64,000 nucleotides of DNA from Megalonaias nervosa (taxonomy: Eukaryota; Mollusca; Bivalvia; Unionida; Unionidae): assembly GCA_016617855.1 (NCBI GenBank), contig JAECUM010003318.1:58776-122775 (forward strand). The letters are read 5' to 3'. The position numbers were made by a program, and so were the translations under genes. The stretch's first letter is position 1; the number at the start of each line of letters is the position of its first letter. Shown piece by piece: positions 44,667 through 55,034 of this stretch. Below the pieces are notes generated by a model. That model was not told the DNA's origin, did no database searches, and saw nothing but the letters and a program-made list of their open reading frames with translations.

Positions 44667-45281
44667 TTTATATTTTTGCAAAATACATGTTCCAGGTTTT
44701 CAACATAAATTTAAGTGAATCAGACATGAATTAAATTCACACTTCATTGTTCTAATTATCTACCTTTACAAATATTTTGGAGGGGGTATTTCTGCAGTTT
44801 CTGAATTTACTAACTTTTAAGCCAACTAAAACTATCTGGTTGTGTTATCTTGGAAACTGGTCTCCTAAATCTTTTACGTTTGAATGGAAGAGTTTCCAGA
44901 TTACCTAATATGGTGAAATGCATCCAAATATCATATTTTTTTATGGCTGTAATATGATCATTTTCTGTTGCTAATGGAGGGAAATTATTTTTAATTGCAC
45001 AGACATTCTCATTAGTTTTTTGCTTGGCCCTTTGTGTACATTTTAGCTGTTTGTTGAATTACATAAATTATAAACACTCATTAATGGACATAGGTGTTTC
45101 ATGTATGTTAAGAATCAAGGAAGTATATTTATTAGCAGTCTAAGACCTAATTTTTGCTAGCTGGCACTTTTTCAAGACTTCTTTTCAGCTTATATATTCT
45201 TTTTTCTGTGGTCTTATCCATCTTGACAGTTAGTGGGGTCATCCAAAGGGGCATGAAGGTTATGGATGCCATGCTTTAGCA
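44667..45281. other. Unassigned AT-rich sequence
   Basis: Nothing recognised. Confidence 0.4.
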
Positions 45282-45458
45282 CAAGGGTCTCAAACTCAGA
45301 CCACCCTGAGGGCCGCATGAGGGTATTTTCAGTGGCCAAAGGGTTGCACCACCTTTGTTATCACTTATGACACCATGTGATGCTAATAATTTTGCAGGCC
45401 ACAGGATATGGCTTAATAGGTCGCATGCAGCCTGTGGGCCATGTGTTTGGGACCCCTG
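45282..45458. mobile_element. hAT-like MITE, 177 bp
   Basis: The ends CAAGGGTCTCAAAC and GTTTGGGACCCCTG are inverted repeats of the well-known CAGGGGTCTCAAACTC type. Next to them are the subterminal 'gagggccgcatgaggg' and 'gcatgcagcctgtgggcc' blocks typical of such hAT non-autonomous elements. No intact 8-bp target-site duplication is visible (left CTTTAGCA, right TATTTACT). A second element of the family starts at 63946. Confidence 0.75.
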
Positions 45459-46778
45459 TATTTACTCCAACGATGCTGGAGTAATGCAGGTTACCAAGCA
45501 ATGCTGGTACAGCATCATTGTGGGGAGGGGGGTCCATTCTGAAAATCATCAGAAACTGCAGCTTTTAAAATCAATCTGTTGAGAAGGGGCAAAAATAATA
45601 TTCAGTACTTACTGCAAATTAAAATAATATTTCTAATAGCTGAAAAATTTACAGTCTGAAACTGTCTTTAAAGCTATTCAGCAATAGATTTTTTTTGTTG
45701 CTTTTAAGAATGTTTGACATGTATTATTATACAATTTTGATCCACCAGAGGCATTTAGAGGTGATCAGTTTTACATGCAAAATAATGTGTAATTTCAAGG
45801 CTCTAACATGTGAGGTTACACTTAAATTCCTGTTTTCAGTCATAATAATTCATTTGTGTCCCTTTTACTTTATTTTCAATTCCTTTATGTTCATGTTCAT
45901 TTTCAGTTGCATTTCATTTATTTCTGGTTAATTTAAATTTAATTCCAGTAAATATATGCTCATTTTCTTTTCTTTTGTATTGGTGCATTTAAGCATGTCC
46001 TACTGCAGCAAATTTGCCTTTGAGGACATTTATGTTCAGTGGTGCAAGTAAGCTGATACAGTTAAGTATGCCGTATAGTTAAGACATTTATTGCAGGTAC
46101 AGCCAATAAGACAGGGTTAGGGATTTCGGTACCATACTGGTCAGTTAAAATTTACTTGTACTTAAATTATCTTGATGAGACAATAGAAGGTACATGAAAA
46201 GGGTGCGACATTTAAATGAACATAAATTACAAGATTTAGACAAATAAAATTATTTATGCTGCCTTTTTAAAATTGTATCTGAAAAACGTAAAATGAAGTT
46301 GCAAAGCTGGAGTTGCACAGTGCCAGCTATGCCAACAGTTTCACAGTAATCATAAGATTCAATAATCAAAGCTGAGGAGACCAATGTCTTCCTGTAGCAG
46401 ATAGGGAAACAGAACTTTTCCATCAGCAATGGCAGCATGGCTATTATTTGTAAAAAAATACATTATTTCATGGCACAGAATGCTTTAATGTACAGTGTAT
46501 CTATAAATAAATTGTATCATCTGAGTCAGTGATGTTTAAATAGATATTGAAACTTCATTTTATTTGGAAAATTATCAACCAGAATTATTATATCCTTCAC
46601 ATCCTTGTTCAATAGCTTTTCCCCCCATAGATTGTGATTTTAAACATCTTTTTTTTTTTCCCCTTGTAAATTGTAATCTGGCATTGTTAAGAAGTAACAG
46701 TTATGAGAATTTTCTTTTATCAATTCATGGATTCACAGGGTTGGTCTGAACATTAAATTATCATGTGTGCTGGTGTGC
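45459..46778. other. Unassigned AT-rich sequence
   Basis: Several chance frames on both strands; nothing recognised. Confidence 0.4.
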
Positions 46779-46960
46779 AAGTCTGATCCAACTACCAACA
46801 ACATAAACTGAAATCTGCCATCACATAATATGTCAGCAGATCTTGGTCTGTACAGTTTGTTAGGATTAATGAGTAAAACAAACAACATAGACCTTGGTCT
46901 GCCAGCACATTATACAACAACAGATTATGGTTTGTGATCATTGTAGTTGGATCTGACATT
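46779..46960. mobile_element. Hairpin MITE-like element (family H), copy 4, best-preserved ends
   Basis: GATCCAACTACCAAC on the left is matched by 'tgtagttggatc' on the right. Each half contains a small hairpin: 'atctgccatcacataatatg' with 'cagcagatcttggtct', and 'catagaccttggtctgccag' with 'caacaacagattatgg'. The centre has 'ttgttaggattaatgagt'. No coding sequence. Confidence 0.65.
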
Positions 46961-47094
46961 TATATAGAATTATTGACAATAACCGAAGGAAATTAGTTAT
47001 TTTCACTTTTCTAGTTATTATTATTTATCTTGTAGTACTTCTGGTGTACATTTATTTGGAAGCGTTTCTCTTTCTACAGTCAATTGTGCAATTT

Positions 47095-47900
47095 TTTTAT
47101 ATTTACTGTATATATTCGTATATAAGCCTGTTCATGTACAAGCCGTCGCCCCCTTCCCCAAACTGAATAGGTAAACACATTAAAAAGTGCATGACCTGTG
47201 CATAAGCCAACGAATAAGTCTGCAATCACAAGATGCACATAGTAAGTTCTAATAGCAGTTGTGTACTCAAACCACATGGTAAGTTCTAATAGCATTTATG
47301 TACACAAACCACATTACTAAAATAAACTATTATCTTCAAGACTAACAAATATTAATGAATGAATATTAAATTTATTTTGAAATTCAAACACAATACTAAA
47401 AATTTTACTCTTAACTGTTAAATAATAAAATCCTTGTACTAAAATCCTGAGTTATAAGAATTCTCTAACTTAGAATCTTTCAAAATCTGGCTCTGAATTG
47501 CGGAACAGTTCCTGAAACTTGGCTTCTGTTATGGGTGTGCCATCATCATAGACTTGTCATCAAGAGTCATCTGATAGTGTGTCATTTGGCTTCTCATTCT
47601 CCTCATCATCTGAATCAAATATACAGTCATCCTCAGTTCCATCCATGGCATTACTGATACAGCACTTTTGAAATGATTTGGCAATCATTTCTGACAGAAT
47701 CAAGTCCCATGCATCTTTCATCCACTTGGCAACCAGATTGATGTCTGGCCTAATGAAATTTCCTCATTTTTGTTAGCTTGACTGTGCCTGAACAAACTCA
47801 GTTGGACTACATCTTTCGTAACCTTTCTTTCATTTATAAACAACTAAACAATAGTTAATGATAAACAGTGATTTGGGTACTCAATTTTTTTCAGTAATCA
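47095..47900 (-). mobile_element. pogo/Tigger-type DNA transposon remnant
   Basis: 47095-47240 has 'attcgtatataagcc', 'catgtacaagcc' and 'gtgcataagccaacgaataa', the repeated 'tataagcc' wording seen in terminal regions of Tigger-like elements. The C-terminus of a transposase follows on the minus strand (47470-47750). The upstream two thirds of the gene and the opposite terminal repeat are not found before 48450, so this is a 5'-deleted copy. Confidence 0.65.
47470..47750 (-). pseudogene. pogo/Tigger transposase C-terminal fragment
   Basis: The minus-strand frame reads RPDINLVAKWMKDAWDLI, then SEMIAKSFQKCCISNAMDG, then TEDDCIFDSDDEENEKPND. Two adjacent stops (TGATGA) follow, then QVYDDGTPITEAKFQELF ending at TAA 47470-47472. 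The 'W...AW..I....I..SF.KCGISNALDGTEDD' signature is characteristic of the C-terminal end of pogo/Tigger DDE transposases. The acidic tail is also usual. The DDE core is absent. The stops before the final segment and lack of the core show it is dead. Confidence 0.8.
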
Positions 47901-48452
47901 CGTGCACATTTATCCAATTCAGGTGCATGCCTTTACTTAGAAACACACTTGTCAAAGAAATCCCACAAATTATATTATTAACAATTATTCACGCTGACTC
48001 AAATATTACTAATTGCATGTTATTAATCCTTCTTTGACGTGCACACAACACGAACCCTGTGAGCCTCTCCCTCTTCTTGCTTTACACTAACCATCATACA
48101 TGTATTTTTACTCTCACTGCCAAAATGTTTTTGTCATAAATACTTTCAGAATCATAATTCCCAAATCTTTTTATTTAGTTTTCTTTCATATCTTATTAAC
48201 ACCAAAATAAGCGTTTGTAAGGTACCATATGTTTTACCGATTACTAATTAGCCAAGGGTTAAACACTTGATTGAGGCATTACCAATATGGTGGTTCTTTT
48301 GGAAAGTACACTTAAAGTTGTGGTATTAACATAGGAAAAGAAAATATCCTCTTTGTATTTATTCTTTTGTAATTCAAGACCCATTATGCAATTAGTTTCA
48401 GACATTAAGAAAAAAAATTTCTAACCATGATTTGGTCTTCCGTTATTTTCAG
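47901..48452. other. Unassigned AT-rich sequence, possibly more of the Tigger remnant
   Basis: No transposase blocks or matching terminal repeat found. Confidence 0.35.
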
Positions 48453-48635
48453 GAGTCACAGTGGCTGGGTATTTAGCATGCCAGACTCGTGACCTAGGTT
48501 TGACTCCAACAGTTGGACCAGCCTGGGTCATTTACCTTGGTGTGTTCTTCGGCAATGTACTTAACTCCAATTGTCTCAGCACTAAATAGCCTATTTGTGT
48601 TGATGTTCCATAAAACACATAACCAAACTAGTTTG
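48453..48635 (+). repeat. SINE family C, nearly complete
   Basis: A tRNA-like head ('gtcacagtggctgggtattt', B-box-like 'aggtttgactcc'), the body 'gaccagcctgggtcattta' and 'ttcttcggcaatgtacttaa', then 'cagcactaaatagcctattt' and a tail 'cataaaacacataaccaaac'. This copy defines the + orientation of the family. The target-site duplication is not clear. Confidence 0.8.
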
Positions 48636-49479
48636 AAATATTTATCTCCAATGTCAGCCTTTGTTGAAGTAACAATATGAAATTGACTATACTCGTATTG
48701 ATGTTTACGTCATTTCTTCTTCAGAGTTGTATTTAAAGTTAAACTCAGACAACAAAAAAAAAGAGACAAATATTAAGTACATTTTCATGTTGTATCATTT
48801 TTGAGGACATGCCATAGGCAAGACCAGCTGTTCCATCTTTCATTGGATACCTTGTCAGCCCTATTTGAACTCATTCAGCGACTGTTACAAAGTAGATATT
48901 TCAGGTTATTTCCTACCTATTCCAGCTAAAACTGGTACTTGGCAGTGAATGTATGTTTTATAACCTGTCTTGATGAAATATCATAGAGTTACCTACACCC
49001 ACATGTTTATTAGATGGCTTCAGAAAAGTGAAATCTAAATTTGCTTGTATTATCAGATGAACTTCTGTTGGCCTTTTGATTCACTAATTGAATTACAGCT
49101 TTCCTATTTCTGAAGGTGACAGATATCATTCAGAAGATATCCATATTCCATATTTGTGATAAATCAACATTATACGAAATACATTACGTGATAGGCTATT
49201 TTCAAAAGGAGGGGGGATTCCAAACATCACTGGAAAATTTCTTTCTGTCAGATCTCTGTTACCTCAGTGATTTCAGTTACATTCAGAATAGACAAAGTCA
49301 AATACTTTAAGTTCTGTTTTACATAGTTAATCAGAATATTTAAAGGGATCAAAGAATATGAAAATGTCAGCTAGTATAAAAGAAAATTGTTTGAAAATGA
49401 TGGTATGCTGTTGGGTTTTTTTGGTGGTTGGGTTCCACTGATTGATTAGAGGCCAAAGAATTTAAGGGATGGTCTATTT
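48636..49479. other. Unassigned AT-rich sequence
   Basis: Nothing recognised. Confidence 0.4.
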
Positions 49480-50878
49480 TCCATCCATCAGTCTGTCCAT
49501 TAGCACAAATTTTTTATCAATACTCCTCCTAAACTACCTGGAGGATTGCTGTGGAAAAACTTGACACACACATTCATCTCGTGGTCTAGTTGATGCTAAA
49601 ATGGTGCCACTCATGTATCCAATATGACAGTTACAGTGGCCATCTTAACAATCTTGTCATTGCTACTTCTCAAGAACAATTAGATGTCCATGGAATTTTC
49701 ATGCTAAGACTTCCTATGATGTTGAGTGAGTCCTTAATGAAAGGGGCCCTGGGTGGCAGAGTGGTCAAAGGTGCATGCCTATACAGATCAGTGACACCTA
49801 ATATATTCCTGTCTATGTGGGTTTAAGTCTTGGCTTGGTCATTGGGGTTATGTGAGAAAGCTTGCCAGTCGCTTCCATTGGGTTGTGGTTCTTTCCTGGG
49901 TTTTCTTGGATTCTTCATCCACCAAATATACTGGCTGCCATGTATGTCCTATCATGTGCTGAAAAGTGGCATTAAAAGCACAAAAATAAACACCAAACCG
50001 AATGAAAATGGTGCTGATCTGACATCCAGTTAAATATGGCTGCATTTGTGCCTATCTTAAAAATCCTGAATGGATGTTCATATAATGGGATTTTCAGCTG
50101 AATACTTCTTATGATGTTTAGTTGGTCCAAAATGGAAATGGTATGCATCTGTTGTCCTGTATGGCAACAATGTAAGTCATTTTGAAAACCTTATTATCAT
50201 TTTGCTCGACATGGTTATTTCACTAGAAGACTTCTTGGTCCTAAATGCAAATGGTGTTGATCAGATGTCCAGCAGCCATCTTGAAAATCATGTTATTGCT
50301 ACTTCAGAAAGGAAAATCAGACTGACATGTGATTTTCGCTAGAAGACTTCATATTGTCTAGTTGATCTGAAATCAAATTGGTGCCGCTAGAAAATATTGT
50401 TATCACTTTGTCTCCTGAATGTATGGTCAAATCAGCATAGGGCTTTCACTTAAAGATTTCTTATGTCTAGTTGTTTGTCAGTGAAATTGGTGCTAATCAA
50501 ACCTGCAACATCACCACTACAATGGCCATCTTGAAATTTCATTAAGGCTACTTCAAGATGGTTGATCATATCAATATTGCACTTTTACCAGAAGACATCT
50601 TGTGACATCAAGTTGTTCCTAAATGGAAATGGTATGCATCTAGTGTCCAGTATGGCGACATTTGCTGTTATTTTCAAATCCTTATTATCAGTACTCACAA
50701 CATGTGGTTTTCAGTTGTTGGTCCTATTATGAAAATGGTGTCAATCTCACAACCAATGTATCAACCAGTACAGCTAATTTTGAAAATCTTGTCATCATTG
50801 AAGAATATATGAGATGGTTTCAGAACATGGTAGTTGATTTGAAGAAATGGTCTAATCTTGAATTCCTGGAGAGTGTCA
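49480..50878 (+). repeat. Family B repeat element, copy 2, interrupted by a SINE
   Basis: Leader ('gtctgtccattagcacaaat', 'cctggaggattgctgtggaa'), monomers ('gtctagttgatgctaaaat', 'atttagttggtccaaaatg', 'tcaagttgttcctaaatgg', with 'ccatcttgaaaatc' and 'agaagacttcttat' blocks) and trailer ('aagaaatggtctaatcttga', 'attcctgga') all correspond to 10729-12117. The monomer starting near 49720 is split by the SINE at 49743-50000. Confidence 0.7.
49736..50007 (+). repeat. SINE family A inside family B, 7-bp target-site duplication
   Basis: The head 'ggggccctgggtggcagagt' and the 3' half ('gtgagaaagcttgccagtc', 'tgctgaaaagtggcattaaa') are recognisable. AATGAAA at 49736-49742 and 50001-50007 flank it. 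Removing 49743-50007 restores a normal family B monomer ('cttaatgaaa' continuing 'atggtgctgatctga'). Confidence 0.9.
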
Positions 50879-51284
50879 AACCCTTTGATGGTCTCTTGTG
50901 TTTTGTTTGGTTATACTAAATAAAAAACATATTCCACCTATCAATATAAGTTAGTAATGCATGGCAATCATGGACAGATGCTTTTGCTGCAACAAAAGCA
51001 AAAACCTTTAAACCCTAATTACAGCTTGTATAATGTTTGTTTTTGTTAAAGTTCATGAATGCTGAAGCATTAGTACCTGAATCACTAGCTTTCTCATTGT
51101 CAGAAATGTGGTGCAGTCACAGGTATCAATTTTTAAACAGCATACTGCCAACTATACTTGGAGATCCTGTTGTACTGATAATGTTGGGTATAAACAATTA
51201 GGTTTTATCTATATATTTATTAAAAAGCTGTCAAGACACATTTGGCAAAAGATAGCTATATATTTTTAACTTACCTCGCCATAA
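50879..51284. other. Spacer between family B copy 2 and family A copy 2
   Basis: AT-rich; nothing recognised. Confidence 0.4.
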
Positions 51285-53660
51285 AAGTGAGTTTCTGGTA
51301 TGGTTTTTTGTACATCATCCATTCACAATTTCTATGTACAACATAGTTTTAAAAACCACTAAACAGAATTTGACCAAATTTGATGGAAAGCATTATGGCA
51401 TGAAAGTCTATCAATTAAATGGAGCTGATCATGGATCAAATATTTTTACCATTACCAAAACTAGACAAACCATTTAACAGGTTCTCAAAAGCTCTAGGCA
51501 GAATTTGACCAAAATCTGACAGAAAGCATTCTGGCCTGAAGGTCTTTCGGACTTGTGTAAATGATGCTGGTCTACCACCAAATATGGCCGTAGTACTTAA
51601 AAATAGAAATACTGCACTTTTAAGGCAAAAATCAGTTCAGGAGAATTCAACCAAATTGGACAGAAAACATCCTGGTGTTGCATACTCGGTTTTCAGTTTT
51701 ATACATATGCTTGCCTGCCATCATTCCATTACTAAAGGAGCCATAGCGGCTGAGAGGTTAACATGCTGCACTAAATGTTTGCAGTTTTGAATTCAATCAA
51801 CAGACAAATGTGGGTCTGCTACAGTAAATGTAGTGTGTCCATGGGCAAGGCACTTTGAACCAGTTGCCTTGGTACTAAATAACCTGCTTGAATTGATGTG
51901 CCATAAAGAACCAATCCAAACAAAATACCATTACTAAACCTAGAAAAATATGTAAATTGCTGCTGACACCTCTTCTCTAACATGGCTCAACAGAATTTGA
52001 CCAATTTTAAAACAATGCATCCTGGTATAAATGTCTTTCATGTTTGTGTAGTAATACCAATCTACCATTAAATATGGCTGCCATTGCTAAAAATAGGCAA
52101 AATGTTACATGACTTCTCAGAAAGAGCTCTGGAAAAATGTACCAAATTTGAGATAATGCATGTTAGTAATAATTCATGGTTGAATATTGCTGCTGAAATA
52201 GAAAAATCCTGTAAATGGCTTCTTTTAAAAAACACTCAACACAGTTTAACCTGAGCATTCTGGCACGAATGGGGTCAAATGGTTTTAACTTAATACAAAT
52301 GATTTGAGTCTACCATCAAAGACGAATGCTGTTACTAATAGAGATGCCAATGGGTATCTGGTTTCTCGGGTACCTGCCCATTGATAATAACTCATGACTT
52401 TTGAGGCCACAAAAGCCAGTAATGCTAGTTTGCCTATGCTTTTCAGAGATTTTTGACCATAAATGTTTAGATGCTTATCAAGCTTTAACAAAACACATAA
52501 TTTTGTACAGAGTTAAAAAAAGAGGTTGTTCATTATTGTTTTATGGTAGAAATAATTTCCCAGTCTACTGCTAATGATAGGATATGGCTCAGCCATAAAA
52601 AATATAGTGATGATGGTTGTGATTTTATAGGGAGCATTGTTGCATCTTGGCTTTACCAATTTTTCAAATGATGCAGTTTGATGACACAGGTATGGCTGTC
52701 ATTACTGAAAATAGAAAAACTTACAAACAACGTCTTCTAAAAGAAATGCTTATAATAACTTGACCTAGTTTGAGAAAGCATCGGGTATCAAGATGTTACA
52801 TTTGCTTGAATGTTGCAGATCCACAATTAAATATGGCTGACATTTTAAAAAAATAGAAATACCTATAAATGACCTTTTTAACCAATTATTCAAGAGAATT
52901 TGAAGACATTTCAAAATTTATACAAATGATGCAGAGTTGCCACTACTAAAAAAAAACAGTTTAAAATGATTTTGTCAAAACACCAAATTTGTCAATAGAA
53001 TTTGACCAAATTTGATTGAAAGCAACATAGCATCAAATGCTTTCAAAATTATACAAATGGTGGCAATTTGCTATCAAGTATGACCTGTATTACTAAAAAA
53101 AAATGTTTTACAGGATTTCTGTTAGAAAAATGTTGAACAGATTTTGACTACATTTGATACAAGCAGCCTGGCATGCAAGGCTTACATTTTTTGAGCAAAC
53201 AATCCCCATTTACTATAAGATATGGCCACCACTGCTCAGTATAAAAAAAAAACCCCTTACAGTCAACTCTAAAATGACTACTTCTGTCTAAATTCAACAG
53301 AAAGCCTCTTCGTATGAAGGGCTTTCAAATTCACACCAAAGATACCAGTCTGCCTTCAAATATGGCATCCATTACTAACAATACAAAAACCTTTAAATAG
53401 CTTTTTTCAAAAATGTACTTCGCCTAATCCGATAACATTTGATTGAAAGCATCCTGGTGTGAAGGGCATTCACAGTTTTATAAGGAATACCAATCTATCT
53501 TCAAACATGGCTGCCATTATAAAAAAAAAAATAGACAGCATTATCAGAAAAAGCTGATATATAAATTTTAACTACTTTTGACAGAATGCATTATGGCCTT
53601 TCAGTTCAGGAGAAATTAAACTGTTATGCCATGAAATATGGATGATACAGACAACCTTGA
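51285..53660 (+). repeat. Degenerate ~140-bp tandem array, family A, copy 2 (longest)
   Basis: Monomer landmarks as in 1-1150: 'gaatttgaccaaatttga', 'gcatcctggtataaatgtct', 'taccattaaatatggctgcc' and 'attgctaaaaatagg' repeat throughout with heavy indel decay, roughly 15 to 17 units. One SINE (51737-51927) interrupts it. Confidence 0.8.
51726..51938 (+). repeat. SINE family C inside family A, 11-bp target-site duplication
   Basis: CCATTACTAAA at 51726-51736 and again at 51928-51938 encloses a family C body ('ggagccatagcggctgagag', 'gggcaaggcactttgaacc', 'ggtactaaataacctgctt', tail 'aaccaatccaaacaaaat'). The duplicated word is itself part of the family A monomer, so the insertion site is certain. 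Confidence 0.9.
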
Positions 53661-53824
53661 AACAAATGATTTCATAAGATATGTGATTGAGAGCATTCAA
53701 AGAAATTTCTGTTCCTATTGTGTACAATTTCCTGGCCAACTACTTGCGTATTTGACTACTACGAGTGTTTATTATGTAGAGCGGAAATGAAAAACTGAAC
53801 ATGAAGGGGACAATACTTTTGTGT
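53661..53824. other. Unassigned spacer
   Basis: Nothing recognised. Confidence 0.4.
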
Positions 53825-55030
53825 GAATATTTGAATAGAAAATTGGCACCTAAATATTTTGTTTGTTTACCTAGCGAGTTTTGCAGCACATTGTAAAACA
53901 AAAAAAGGCAAAATTTAAACTATGCAACATTGAATTTGTTTACAAGGAAACTGCTAACACATCTGATGCTCAAACCCCAACTCACTTGGTAATCATAATG
54001 TCAAAATTCTGAATAGTCACATTGCTCACAACATTGCCATTTCTATTCATAGTCATTAAGGCACTCTAGAAAAGATAAGGTGTATAATACAACAAGTTGA
54101 CAAAGAGTGTAGTATAAATATATATCATATCAGTGTCAACAAAGACTTTTTGTACCAATCAATTGGAACTCTGAAAAATTTGTGAACCATTGTCAAACAT
54201 TTGTTTTGTCAGGAACAGTAGTCAATTCCTTATGCCCTTCCCACCCACCCACCAATGATCTTGCCCCAAAAGTTAATCCATTATGTTTACACATTTTGTT
54301 TATCATTCCAGTTTGAGTCATTATCACAAATTTTGGAAACCTGAAGTCAACATATCCAGATTTAATTAAATTAAATTAAATTGGCCACTTGCATACACCA
54401 TTTTGATTGTGAACAAAATCACTTCCCAAAGAAATGTTTGAAATAATCTCCATATATAACTGAACAGGTAATCGAGTTTCTGCCTCTCTATCTGTCTTCA
54501 GCACAAAATGAATGTTTATGGTCATGCTGAGTTTGAAGATAAACAGGGACAATAACACAAACATTCAGTTTTTTTGGTATGATCCTCGTAATAAAATAAA
54601 GAAATACCCCTCTAAAATTTCATTTAGTTAGATTTTGATGACTGAGTTTACCGTGTTTTCGTTGCTACTTGGTGGGAAGCAGGTGGATGTTGAATGTCAA
54701 TAAATATAAAGAAACATAGAAAGAAGATGTATTTGATCCCTATATCAACATTACTGAATAATTGAATCCTTTCCATGTACATTCAATGAATATTCAAAAT
54801 GGAAAATTTGGTACTCATTTTTCTCCTGCTTTATGCAATGCTAGCCAAGTGAGCAATCTCAGGCATACTTGGGATTCTTGTTTTGTTTTTTTCAGGCTGT
54901 CTATAGATTTGCATCTTTTATATATGCATTATAGCATAATTTGTTTTGCAAAACAAATTCAACAAGGAAATCGGGGGAAAAAGAAGCTTGTATTTGGCAT
55001 GTTTTATTTAAAGGCTGGAGAGTTGAGCTG
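53825..55030. repeat. Ancient tandem duplication, unit 1
   Basis: Aligns in order with unit 2 (55035-56960): 'tttgtttacc' near 53868/55108; 'tctagaaaagataaggtgta' / 'tcttgaaaagataaggtgta' near 54066/55320; 'aaatcacttcccaaagaaat' / 'aaatcacttcccagagaaat' near 54416/56247; 'catttagttagattttgatg' / 'catttagttagattagata' near 54621/56419; and 'aatttggtactcatttttct' / 'aatttggtattcatttcaac' near 54804/56935. No gene recognised. Chance frames only. Confidence 0.75.
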
Positions 55031-55034
55031 AAAT

